A stretch of DNA of 64,000 nucleotides, taken from SVTX01 sp045659745 (GTDB lineage Bacteria > Bacillota > Clostridia > Oscillospirales > CAG-272). Both the position numbers and the translations under genes were made by a program. Positions 7,578-16,600 of the stretch are shown one piece after another (the stretch's first letter is position 1; each line of letters begins with the position of its first letter). The notes below the pieces were generated by a model, which saw nothing but the letters and a program-made list of their open reading frames with translations, was not told the DNA's origin and did not search any database. The stretch is taken from contig JAZRCL010000073.1 of NCBI GenBank assembly GCA_045659745.1, positions 1-64,000 of the forward strand, read 5' to 3'.

Positions 7578-8372
7578 ATGTTTTCACAAAATACTCTTAA
7601 CAACGTATCGGCAGACCAATTTGATATTTTTGAAGGCATGACTTCAATATCTGCCGTTATCAACTCAATAAATTCGGGTGCTAATAACCGTACTGTGGTA
7701 CGCGTATTCTATGATAAAGACAAGGCTGACAAAAAGTCCCGTGAGCTTTCATTTTTGAAAATAATGTCTGAGAAACTCTCCTTTGAGCTTGTCGCTGCGT
7801 ATAGCTCCGAGCTTGATAATCTTGTATCCGGTACTACTCACGGTGGGTTTGTTGCTTTGTGCACAAAAAGGACTTTGAATTCACTCGATCAGCTTGAATT
7901 ATCCGATAAGCCCTATTTTTTCGTGCTTCTTGAGGGTATCGAGGACCCGTATAATTTTGGCTATTCAGTGCGCTCTATCTATGCGTCGGGCGCTGACGGC
8001 ATAGTGCTTCCTCCGCGAAATTGGCTGGAGCTTTCAAGCACCGTAGCTCGCTCGTCTGCGGGCAGCTCAGAGCTTGCGGATATATACGTATCAGACCCCG
8101 TTGTGGCTGTGGAATTCTTTAAGAATAAGGGATTTTCAATAGTCTGCGCAGGCATTCGAGACTCTGTGTCTGTTTATGACGCGGATTTTACAAAGCCCAC
8201 TCTTCTTATCGTCGGCGGCGAAAAACGTGGCATATCAAGAAAGCTTCTTGATATGTGTGACGTGACCGTGAGAATTGATTACGGTCGTGAGTTTAAGGGG
8301 TCGTTGCCCACCGCATCGGCAGTCGCTGTAATTGCCTTTGAGGCGGCAAAGCAAAGACAGAAAAACGTGTGA
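7578..8372 (+). CDS. TrmH/SpoU-family RNA 2'-O-methyltransferase (SPOUT), variant motif 3
   Basis: The protein of 264 residues has an N-terminal L30e-like substrate-binding region and a C-terminal SPOUT knot: motif 1 LLEGIEDPYNFGYSVRS (118-133), motif 2 IVGGEKRGIS (211-220), motif 3 GSLPTASAVAVIAFEA (241-256). SpoU enzymes methylate ribose in rRNA or tRNA using SAM. Motif 3 normally reads S-x-N-x-S; here the Asn position is Pro-Thr, and the Leu-Gly-x-x-x-R of motif 1 is FGYSVR. The RNA target is unknown. A classical RlmB is encoded 4.4 kb downstream, so this is a divergent paralogue. CGGGAG precedes the ATG. Confidence 0.82.
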   Translation: MFSQNTLNNVSADQFDIFEGMTSISAVINSINSGANNRTVVRVFYDKDKADKKSRELSFLKIMSEKLSFELVAAYSSELDNLVSGTTHGGFVALCTKRTLNSLDQLELSDKPYFFVLLEGIEDPYNFGYSVRSIYASGADGIVLPPRNWLELSSTVARSSAGSSELADIYVSDPVVAVEFFKNKGFSIVCAGIRDSVSVYDADFTKPTLLIVGGEKRGISRKLLDMCDVTVRIDYGREFKGSLPTASAVAVIAFEAAKQRQKNV

Positions 8373-8466
8373 TTTTGTATAATTATTGTTAGTCTGTGAT
8401 AAAAAACATGTCAAGAGAGCCGACTGGCTTTGTAATAAATGATTTTAAGAAAAGGAATTATAAAAA

Positions 8467-9447
8467 GTGGAAAAAAATAGTAAGATTAAAAAATTCAAGC
8501 TGTTTGATATGAACCGCGACGGTAAGGGTGTCGATCCCGGTGAGGATAGAACTCCTGGACTGAAGTTTTTCTTCAAGCAGTTTGCAAGAAAATTTTCAAA
8601 AATAATCTCTTTGAACATGCTGACTATGTTTCAGATATTACCGCTTGCAGCAATTGTAATACTGTATTTCTTTGCAATTCCAAGAACGGCAACGCACGTA
8701 TATTCGGAATATCCTGTTCTGTTTGGAATGAATTTTGCATCCTCCTCTGCCGTCACCTCGGCGAATCTCGGTGTATTTTCCTACCAGTTCGGAATACAGG
8801 AGCACGGCACAAATATGTATTGGGTTCTTGCAATTATTGCTATAATTTATGTGCTTACGTATGGTTGGCAAAAGGTTGGCACAATATATGTCACACGCGG
8901 ACTTGTTCGCGGTGACAGCGTATTTATCTTTTCCGATTTCTTTTACGGCATCAAAAAGAATTTCAAGCAAGGATTTATAGTGGGTCTTATTGACTGTATC
9001 TGTATGATAGTTCTTGCAGTCGACCTTTTGTATTTCAATAATGCCCCTGTGGGTGGATTTACGAACTTTATGTACGTAATGACCTTTGCCTTAATTGTCA
9101 TATATCTGATCATGAGATTCTATATCTACCTTATGATAATCACATTTAATATAAAGACCTTCAAGGCTATAAAGAACGCATTTATCTTTACGATATTAGG
9201 TATCAAGAGAAACATTATGGCTTGCATCGGACTTTTGATAACCACTGCTGTAGCCGTAGTTCCAATTCTATTCTTCTTCCCTAAGTTCGGTGTTGTGATA
9301 GTTCTTCCCTTGATATATTATCTTGGAATATGCTCGTTTATTTACACGTATGCGGCATACCCTGTTATTCAGAAATATATGATAGACTCCGCGCCTCAAA
9401 AGGCTAAAGAAGATGTAGATGTACCTGTAGAGGCTACTCAAAATTAA
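8467..9447 (+). CDS. Multi-pass membrane protein, YesL/DUF624-like (tentative)
   Basis: The GTG start at 8467 follows AAAGGA. The 326-residue protein has a short charged N-terminus with DMNRDGKGVDPGED, then GLKFFFKQFARKFSKIISLNMLTMF and about six hydrophobic segments (roughly residues 55-75, 115-140, 165-190, 195-225, 250-275, 278-300), and a charged acidic tail. The amphipathic FFKQFARKF...LN pattern before the first membrane span and the SDFF...FKQGFIVG loop recall clostridial YesL/DUF624 proteins, whose function is unknown. It stands alone and ends at a strong terminator. The assignment is tentative; membrane location is secure. Confidence 0.7.
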   Translation: MEKNSKIKKFKLFDMNRDGKGVDPGEDRTPGLKFFFKQFARKFSKIISLNMLTMFQILPLAAIVILYFFAIPRTATHVYSEYPVLFGMNFASSSAVTSANLGVFSYQFGIQEHGTNMYWVLAIIAIIYVLTYGWQKVGTIYVTRGLVRGDSVFIFSDFFYGIKKNFKQGFIVGLIDCICMIVLAVDLLYFNNAPVGGFTNFMYVMTFALIVIYLIMRFYIYLMIITFNIKTFKAIKNAFIFTILGIKRNIMACIGLLITTAVAVVPILFFFPKFGVVIVLPLIYYLGICSFIYTYAAYPVIQKYMIDSAPQKAKEDVDVPVEATQN

Positions 9448-9454
9448 TTTAATT

Positions 9455-9496
9455 AAAATAAGGTCTTGCCACGACTGTGGCAAGACCTTATTTTGT
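9455..9496. terminator. Bidirectional terminator
   Basis: AATAAGGTCTTGCCAC pairs with its complement around a 4-base loop, with T tracts on both sides; it overlaps the stop codon of the converging deacetylase gene. Confidence 0.88.
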
Positions 9497-10177
9497 ACCT
9501 ATAAGTTCGCTGACGGTCACAAAATTATACCCTTTTTCAAGTAATACGGGTATGAATAGCTCAAGCGCCTTTGGGGTAGGACTATTTCTGCCTATAAAGT
9601 CATGCATGAGAATAACGTCGCCCGCTTTTATATTATTTATCACATTTTGAGCAATCTGATCGGGCGGTGTATGCGCCCAATCGCGTGTATCAAGGCTCCA
9701 TAATATTACCGTGTAATCCATTTCGTCGGTGATACTTGTCATCTCGGAGCAAATCATGCCCTCGGGCGGGCGAAAGAGCTTTGTTCTGTATTCAGTAACA
9801 TTGAATATCTCTGCCTCGCAGCGCTCTATCTCGCTCTCCAGCTTATATAGATTGGAGTTTGAAAGCGTTATATGGGAATACGTGTGATTTGCTATCTCAT
9901 GACCGCGTTTTTCGGTTTCTATCAAGGCGCTGGGATATTCCTTAGCATTCTGACCTATTACAAAAAAAGTAGCTTTTATCCCGTACTTGTCAAGAATGTC
10001 AAGTATTTGAGGAGTATATCGCGGGTGGGGGCCGTCATCAAATGTGAGGGCTATTTTCATCTGACTGTTTTTGTTGTTGAAATAGACCTGCTTTGATGCT
10101 TGACAGTAAATACCTCCCACATAAAGCAATATCAGTATCAGCGATAAAAACAAGGATATGCCTTTTGCTTTCTTCAT
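9488..10177 (-). CDS. Polysaccharide deacetylase (NodB domain, PdaB/PgdA-like)
   Basis: The 229-residue protein has an N-terminal hydrophobic anchor (residues 7-25) and then a complete carbohydrate-esterase-4 domain: TFDDGPH (45-51, catalytic base and metal Asp), H98-x-x-x-H102 in NHTYSH, RPPEG (136-140), LWSLDTRDW (159-167) and the catalytic His in LMHD (190-193). Such enzymes remove acetyl groups from cell-wall glycans outside the membrane. Its ATG overlaps the stop of the upstream pdaA-like gene by 4 bases, so the two are translationally coupled. Family-level function is firm; a spore or vegetative role is not decided by the sequence. Confidence 0.9.
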   Translation of the reverse strand: MKKAKGISLFLSLILILLYVGGIYCQASKQVYFNNKNSQMKIALTFDDGPHPRYTPQILDILDKYGIKATFFVIGQNAKEYPSALIETEKRGHEIANHTYSHITLSNSNLYKLESEIERCEAEIFNVTEYRTKLFRPPEGMICSEMTSITDEMDYTVILWSLDTRDWAHTPPDQIAQNVINNIKAGDVILMHDFIGRNSPTPKALELFIPVLLEKGYNFVTVSELIGTK

Positions 10178-10977
10178 TGAGTTTTATCACCCGATTCCGC
10201 ACACAACTCGTCAAGACTTCCGAATCTGTAGCCCTGACTCTTTAATTCAATTATCACGTCCTGCATAATAGCCGCATTTGTTGCAGACGTGGGGTGCAAC
10301 AAAAGCACGGCACCGTTGTGAATATTGTCAAGAATCTTCTTTTTTGCGACGGTGGGGCTCATTTGCTTGTTGTTATCCCAATCGGCATAAGCAAAGCTCC
10401 AGAAAACAGTTTTATAGCCCATCTCTTGCGCAAACTTTAGGCTATCCTCGTCAAATCTACCCTCGGGAGGACGGTAATACCTTGCAAGCTGCTTCCCTGT
10501 TCTCTCAAAACAAGTAGTCTCAAGTCTTTCAAGCTCTGCGATAAATTCGCTTTGTGTCTTTCCAACCATACAGTCATGTGAATAGGTATGATTACATACC
10601 AGATGTCCCTCGTCGAACATTCTATTTATAAGCTTGGTGTTTTTCTCAATAAGGTTTCCAAGCACGAAAAATGCTCCTGTGACGTTCTGCCGCTTTAGCG
10701 CGTCGAGTATTTTTTCTACGTTGCCGTTTTCGTATCCCGCATCAAACGTGAGATATACAACCTTATCTTGATCATCATCGCCGTGATTTTTGTCTATGCT
10801 ATAACCGCCGTACTGACTAACAAACGAAATATCTCCACCTATTGGCGGTTGAGTGTGGTCTTTTGTACGTTTGCAGTACCACGAAAATGACGTGGCAGAC
10901 GCGACCGTGGGAAATACAAAAGTACACATAAGACAAAACGAGGTAATGACTAAAAGTATTTTATTGAGTTTTTTCAT
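10174..10977 (-). CDS. pdaA: PdaA-type polysaccharide deacetylase (muramic delta-lactam, spore cortex)
   Basis: The 267-residue protein has a signal peptide (residues 1-28, ending ASA) and the PdaA-specific N-terminal segment FSWYCKRTKDHTQPP followed by SFVSQYGGY. The catalytic motifs are TFDAGYENG (77-85), H130-x-x-x-H134, RPPEG (169-173) and the late His in LLLHPT (226-230). The TFDAGYENG variant of the usual TFDDG is a hallmark of PdaA/delta-lactam enzymes, which make muramic-delta-lactam in spore cortex. GGAGG precedes the ATG. It is the first gene of a two-gene operon with another deacetylase and fits the other sporulation genes in the window. Confidence 0.9.
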   Translation of the reverse strand: MKKLNKILLVITSFCLMCTFVFPTVASATSFSWYCKRTKDHTQPPIGGDISFVSQYGGYSIDKNHGDDDQDKVVYLTFDAGYENGNVEKILDALKRQNVTGAFFVLGNLIEKNTKLINRMFDEGHLVCNHTYSHDCMVGKTQSEFIAELERLETTCFERTGKQLARYYRPPEGRFDEDSLKFAQEMGYKTVFWSFAYADWDNNKQMSPTVAKKKILDNIHNGAVLLLHPTSATNAAIMQDVIIELKSQGYRFGSLDELCAESGDKTQ

Positions 10978-11105
10978 TTTTCACCTCCATAAAGCTTTCT
11001 TACTTTATTTTGTGTAGAAAACTGCAATAAATTAGAGTGTAAAAAAAGAATTTCTGTATTTTTCTTGGTTTATCGACTTATTTTGTAAAAACGCCAGGTA
11101 ATCTC

Positions 11106-11134
11106 TTGATTTTTTCAGCGACATAGGTTATAAT
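11106..11134 (+). promoter_or_regulatory. Sigma-A promoter of the VTC/DUF4956 operon
   Basis: TTGATT, 17 bases, TATAAT, 45 bases before the ATG at 11180. Confidence 0.6.
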
Positions 11135-11179
11135 GATATGTGGACATTGAGACCCAAATAATACGGAAAGGTGGCATAT

Positions 11180-11908
11180 ATGGCAAAGCATACGTTTGAA
11201 CGTCGCGAGAAGAAAATGCTTATTGATAATATGCTCGTAAATGATTTTGTCAATGATATTCTTGAATATATGACACCCGACGAATATAACGTGGGCGGCG
11301 AGCCGTATATGATAAGCAATATTTATTTTGACGACGACGGTGACAACGTAATAAGACATTGCGTATCCAAGCCGCAGTTTAAGGAAAAGCTCAGAATAAG
11401 AAGCTACGGAGTACCCGATAGGGATACGAAGGTATATATCGAGATAAAGAGAAAGCTCAAGGGCGTTGGAACTAAACGCCGCGCAAAGCTTCCCCTTTGG
11501 CAGCTGAATGAATATCTTGAGACGGGAAAGCATCCTGAGGACATTAAATATATTGACGAGCAGGTGCTCTGCGAGGTGGACTATTACCGCGCGACTTATC
11601 ACGTATCGCCTAAGATTTACATAAGCTATATGCGAAACGCATATTTTGGCAAGGAAGACAAGAAATTCAGACTTACGCTTGACAAAGAAATTACTACGCG
11701 AAGATATGATCTAGATCTCTCGCTCGGAAGCTACGGCGAGCAGCTTTTACCCGAGGGCAAAACTCTGCTTGAGGTAAAATTCGAGGGAGCGGTTCCCTTG
11801 TGGTTTGCCCGCGTAATGAGCAAATATTCCCTTTCGTTTATTCCGTATTCCAAATACGGAATAGAGTTCAAGCAAACACAAAGAAAACAGAATTTTTCGG
11901 AGGTTTAA
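11180..11908 (+). CDS. VTC-domain polyphosphate polymerase-like protein
   Basis: The ATG at 11180 has GGTGG five bases upstream and is preferred over the GTG at 11171. The 242-residue soluble protein matches the VTC/tunnel (triphosphate-tunnel-metalloenzyme) family: RREKKMLID near the start, SNIYFDDDGDNVIR, KEKLRIRSYG, VYIEIKRKLKGVGTKRR, Y-x-R near FRLTLDKEITTRR, and LLEVKFEGAVP. The alternating Lys/Arg and Glu strands line the tunnel that binds phosphate chains and metal. In yeast the VTC catalytic domain makes polyphosphate from ATP; bacterial homologues are usually next to a DUF4956 membrane protein, as here (6 bases downstream). A polyphosphate or surface-polymer role is inferred. Confidence 0.88.
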   Translation: MAKHTFERREKKMLIDNMLVNDFVNDILEYMTPDEYNVGGEPYMISNIYFDDDGDNVIRHCVSKPQFKEKLRIRSYGVPDRDTKVYIEIKRKLKGVGTKRRAKLPLWQLNEYLETGKHPEDIKYIDEQVLCEVDYYRATYHVSPKIYISYMRNAYFGKEDKKFRLTLDKEITTRRYDLDLSLGSYGEQLLPEGKTLLEVKFEGAVPLWFARVMSKYSLSFIPYSKYGIEFKQTQRKQNFSEV

Positions 11909-11914
11909 TAACAG

Positions 11915-12604
11915 ATGCAAGAATTTTTGAATAAAGTACTAACTTACCTTGATATTTCAACTATCACGGTTGGAATTGCGTTAAAGACCATTGTTTCTGC
12001 CGTGGTGCTTTGCTTGCTGATTTCGCTCGTGTACATATTTACTCATAGAAAAACGGGATTCCCTTCCTCAATGATAATTTCAATATTGCTTATGGGCCCA
12101 GTTGCATCAATAATTATCGTTTGTATCGGAAGCAACCTTGCAAGAGCTATTTCTATCGGTGGAGGCCTTGCTCTTATACGTTATAGAAATACTGTTGAAG
12201 ACCCCAAGGACCTCGTGTATCTTTTCCTCTCGCTCGCTGTTGGTATGGCGTGTGGCACAGGTTTTATCGGATACGGCGCGCTTGCTGTGGGAATAATCCT
12301 GGTTGTTCTTCTTATCGCTAACCTTACAAAATTTGATTCTCTTGGAAGCAACGTTATGAAGCTTACTATAGTAGTTCCCGAGAATCTGGATTTTGACGGA
12401 GCATTTGATCCCGTACTGAAAAAATACTGCAGATATTTCCACCTTGAAAAGATAAAGACAACGGACTATGGAACACTGGCCGAGCTTCATTATAGAGTCA
12501 AGCTCAAGGATACATCAAAGCAGAAGATGCTTATAGATGAGATAAGAGAAAGAAATGCTAATCTTAACGTTACCGTAGTCAGAAAAGCTACAGACAGATA
12601 TTGA
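11915..12604 (+). CDS. DUF4956 membrane protein, partner of the VTC protein
   Basis: The 229-residue protein has four or so membrane segments (about residues 20-42, 53-75, 95-112, 114-132) and the DUF4956 core: FPSSMIISILLMGPVASIIIVCIGSNLARAISIGGG in pieces, then ALIRYRNTVEDPKDLVYLFLSLAVGMACG. The C-terminal ~95 residues are cytoplasmic and ferredoxin-like in pattern (YFHLEKIKTTDYGTLAELHYRVKL). It starts 6 bases after the VTC gene and both share one promoter and terminator. This pairing is conserved in Firmicutes; the membrane protein may export or anchor the polymer, but this has not been read from the sequence. Confidence 0.88.
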   Translation: MQEFLNKVLTYLDISTITVGIALKTIVSAVVLCLLISLVYIFTHRKTGFPSSMIISILLMGPVASIIIVCIGSNLARAISIGGGLALIRYRNTVEDPKDLVYLFLSLAVGMACGTGFIGYGALAVGIILVVLLIANLTKFDSLGSNVMKLTIVVPENLDFDGAFDPVLKKYCRYFHLEKIKTTDYGTLAELHYRVKLKDTSKQKMLIDEIRERNANLNVTVVRKATDRY

Positions 12605-12612
12605 TACAATAT

Positions 12613-12645
12613 AAAAATCCGCAGTTTTCTGCGGATTTTTGTTTT
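12613..12645 (+). terminator. Rho-independent terminator of the VTC/DUF4956 operon
   Basis: AAAAATCCGCAG, a 4-base loop, CTGCGGATTTTT and a further T run, 9 bases after the stop. Confidence 0.88.
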
Positions 12646-12750
12646 TTTGATGAAATATTTTTGTTTTTACCCTATACAAAAACTTTAATATATGATATAA
12701 TAAATATAATAGTGTGCACTTTTATATTTAATGCTTGAAAGGACAGAAAA

Positions 12751-13608
12751 ATGGCTGACTACAGAAACAACGGAAGCAAAAAATTTCGCTCGGATAATAA
12801 GACTTCGCACAACGATTACAAAAAGAAAACAGATAACAACAAATATACAAAGAGCCCCGACACTCAGACAGAAGCGCAGGAGGGACTTATTATAGGCAGA
12901 AATGCGGTCAGAGAGCTTCTCCGCTCGGGACGTGACATTGATAAGCTTTTGGTCCAAAAAGGCAACCGCGAGGGTTCTATCGTGGTTATCGTGGCAGAGG
13001 CTATTGAACGTGGTATTCCCGTTGTTGAGTCGGATAAGGCAAAGCTTGATGCTATGTGCGGCTTTGTTCCCCATCAGGGCGTTATAGCTATGGCATCCGA
13101 GAAGGAATACTGTTCTGTTGATGACATACTTGCTATTGCAGAGGAACGCGGCGAGGCTCCGTTTATCGTAATTGCGGACGGCATTACCGACCCGTATAAT
13201 CTTGGTGCTCTTATCAGATGCGCGGAGGGCGCAGGAGCTCACGGACTTATTATTTCCAAGAGACGCGCAGTGGGACTTACTCCCCTGGTTGCGAAGTCCA
13301 GCACGGGAGCTATCGAGCATCTTGCTATAGCAAAGGTAGCCAATATTGCAAATACCGTGCGTTCACTCAAGGAAAAAGGTATCTGGGTGTTTGCCGCGGA
13401 GGCGGGAGGAACACCTTATTACGAGACTAACTTCAAGGGCGCTTGCGCACTTGTATTTGGCAGTGAGGGCAACGGAGTATCCCCTGTCGTAGTTGAAAAT
13501 TGCGACGGACTTACGTCTATACCTATGTACGGACACGTAAATTCCTTTAACGTATCTACTGCCGCGGCGGTAATTCTTTGCGAGGCGGCAAGACAAAATA
13601 AAGCATAA
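12751..13608 (+). CDS. rlmB: 23S rRNA (guanosine-2'-O)-methyltransferase RlmB-type
   Basis: The 285-residue protein has a charged, low-complexity ~45-residue N-terminus, then IIGRNAVRELLRSGRDIDKLLVQKG (substrate-binding L30e-like domain) and a SPOUT domain with complete motifs: DGITDPYNLGALIRCAEGAG, LVFGSEGNGVS and IPMYGHVNSFNVSTAAAVILCEAAR. RlmB methylates G2251 of the 23S rRNA peptidyl-transferase loop. All three motifs are canonical, unlike those of the paralogue at 7.6 kb. AAAGGA precedes the ATG. A TATAAT box at 12696 probably drives it. It may be cotranscribed with the large membrane protein 31 bases downstream. Confidence 0.9.
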   Translation: MADYRNNGSKKFRSDNKTSHNDYKKKTDNNKYTKSPDTQTEAQEGLIIGRNAVRELLRSGRDIDKLLVQKGNREGSIVVIVAEAIERGIPVVESDKAKLDAMCGFVPHQGVIAMASEKEYCSVDDILAIAEERGEAPFIVIADGITDPYNLGALIRCAEGAGAHGLIISKRRAVGLTPLVAKSSTGAIEHLAIAKVANIANTVRSLKEKGIWVFAAEAGGTPYYETNFKGACALVFGSEGNGVSPVVVENCDGLTSIPMYGHVNSFNVSTAAAVILCEAARQNKA

Positions 13609-13639
13609 TTTTTATTAAAAAATAATGGGAGGTGAGGAA

Positions 13640-16600
13640 ATGGGCAAAAAGAAAGCTTCTGGCAACAATGATATGACTGCAATTTTGAATCAGCTGCAGA
13701 AAAACTACAGTGTCGATGGCGAAGACGATATTTTTGAATCAGAGACTGCTTATGAGGACACAGAGCTTAGTGATCTTCTTGCCAAAATCCTCTCTGAGAA
13801 TGATGTGAGCGATGATTCGCTCGATAATGAGGAAGAACTCGACTTGAACGAGGATAATGCCGCAAGCTCTAAACGAAAGCAGAAAAAGAGCAAAAAGTCG
13901 GGGGGCTCTGACGTATCCACCGACATTCAAAATATTATTATGTCCGAAGAATATATCTCTGTTCTTCGTGACTGCGAGGCAGACCTTGATAGCGGAAATG
14001 AAAGCTCTGAGCATTCTGAGCCTCAAAACGTAGAAGAAAAATCCACTGAGGGTAGCCAACCTGAGATGGAGATAGCTCCTGAGATTCAGCCCGAGCAGAT
14101 TTCTACTGAAAGTCGCGTCAGCTATGAGATACAGCAGACAATTGTTGAAGAGCCTGCCATGGAGGAAGCAGTTGTTGCTTTTAAGGAAGTTGATGGCCAA
14201 GAAAGCGAAATTGACAATTATGAAAGCGACATTGATGAAATGCTGACGTTCGGCGACCTCGATGATGATGAAGGAGACGTTGACGACAACCTTACATTCG
14301 GCGACCTCGATGATGATGAAGGAGACGTTGACGACAACCTTACATTCGGCGACCTCGATGATGAGAAAGAAGACGTTGACGACAACCTCACGTTTGGCGA
14401 CCTGGATGATGAGGAAGAAGACGTTGACGACAACCTCACGTTTGGCGACCTCGATGATGAGGAAGAAGTTGACGACAACCTTACGTTCGGCGACCTGGAT
14501 GATGAGGAAGAAGATGTTGACGACAACCTTACATTCGGCGACCTCGATGATGAGGAAGAAGATGTTGACGATAATCTCACGTTTGGCCACCTCGATGATG
14601 AGGAAGAAGACGTTGACGATAAGCTCACATTCGGCGACCTCGATGATGAGGAAAGTGAAAAGGACGAGGATGTTCCCTTTGCTGACGTTGATGAAAACGT
14701 CGAAGATGTAATTGCGGCAGATGTTGAAAGCTCTGTTGAAGATGATGTTGTAGAGTTTACTTGCGAATTTGCACGGCTTGATGCTGTTGAAAATCAGGAG
14801 GAAACTCAATCATTTGACAAAACAAGTATTATAAAACAAGAAGCATCTGAACCTGAAACAGAAAAGAAATTCTATTACACTGTTCTTGAGGAAATGAGCC
14901 TTGAGGATGAAACTAACAGCTCGGAAGAATATACTGCACCGCAGGAACAGAAAATAGAAGAAATTGAGGAGCACGAAGAAAAGTCCCAGGCGTCTATTCA
15001 ACCTCAAGAAGAAGTTTACATAGTTCTATCAAACGAATCCTATACGGATGATCCGTTGCAGTGGCATCTTGGTAGAGTGCAGACCAGATTGACTGACAAT
15101 ACAGAGGATGATGATATACAGGAGACTCAAAAAAAGTCTGTCGAGATAGGGGACGATGATATTTCCCTTTTGCTTCAGCTTGGATATAAGGATGAGATTG
15201 CATCCGAGGTTGGACAGGAACGAACAGAGTCTGTCGTCCACAGTATAAGCAATTCATACCGACCTGACAAAAATAAAATTCCATTTGGCTTTTGCGGGAA
15301 AGAATTTTTTGATGGCAGTCAGATTGATAAGATAAAGCAAAGATACGATTATGACAAGAGAGCTATAATAATAAAGCTTGCATTGTTTTCATGTGTTTCA
15401 GTCGTGCTTTTGCTTCTTGGCATGCTTTTCAAAAATTACACAACGGTAAATTCAGTCATAATGTTCTCTGTTATGGAGCTTATGATATTGTCACTTGGAA
15501 GCTTTGTAATGCATAAAGAGCTGCTTTCTGGAATAAAAGGAGTGTTTAAGTTCTCCCCCACTGTGTTTACTATCCCCGTGATTTCGCTTTTTGTGCTGAC
15601 AGCATTTGATATTTTCAACATAATTATAGGTATCGTGAACCCCAATAATATAACGGTATCGACTACCTCGTTGTTTGGATTTACAACCTCTGTATTTTTC
15701 ATGTTTGCTCTTGTCGTTGAGCTTATTAACTGCGTGCGAGAGCAAAGGACGTTTAATATTATTTCTGCATCAGAGGAGCTTTACACGGCAGAAACGCTTG
15801 TTTCCCAGCAAGGTGATAAATCAGGTATCAACAATTTGCGTTCTCACGAGATACGAAAGCAAGTCAAAGGAAATGCAGTCATTGTAAAGAAAACAAGGTA
15901 TATATCAGAATATTTCAAGAGATGCTCCGAGTCCTCTTACGGCATAAGAAATATTATGCTTATTTTGGGTGTAGTTACGCTAACGGCTGTGATGCTCGCA
16001 TGCATAATTATCTCTATGGGACGCACGGCGGCTGACGTTGCTTCAACTGTTATTTTTGCATTTTATATGTGTCTGTCTGCATCTTTAGTGCTCACAATGC
16101 CCGTGACGCTCTTTGCGGCATCCCAGACTCTTGTGAAGAAAAAATGTGCAATAATAGGCACGGGAGCAGTGTCTGAGTATTCAGATATCAATTCTGTCAT
16201 ATTCCCTGATTCGGTTGCATTCAAGATAAATAAAGATATTGAGGTTGTTCCATTTGGCGATGCTGATATGAATTCGTCAATAAAGACGGCAAACAGACTG
16301 TTCTCGGCACTTGGCGGCACTATGTCGAAGATAGTTGGAGAAAATTCCTTCAACAAGGATTTGTCTGTAAGCGAGGCGGATATAAATATCGCGTCTGTGG
16401 ACGATAACGGCATAGAGCTTTATATGGATAACGACACTCATATATTGATTGGAAACGAGAAATTTGTCTATGAGCGACGCCATCAGCTTGGCTTTGATGC
16501 ATGCGACCTTATTCCCTCTGCAATAAGTGCAGGACGTGAGGTAGTGTATCTCGCAATAAATGGAACTGTATGTCTTGGATATATCATGTCGCTTGGCGTC

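Noticed and set aside
10978..11105. Leader-like AT-rich gap before the VTC operon as a riboswitch
   Set aside because: No known aptamer core or conserved pairing could be recognised; only a promoter and divergent pdaA ribosome site are supported.
14231..14659. Regular 48-bp direct repeats that could be taken as a CRISPR array
   Set aside because: There are no spacers, the period equals 16 codons, and the units stay in frame within a long protein; no cas genes are near.
13739..14809. Long antisense frame (minus strand) across the acidic repeat region
   Set aside because: It mirrors the repeat in the sense gene, lacks a ribosome site and has no family; it is a by-product of GAC/GAT/GAA codon use.
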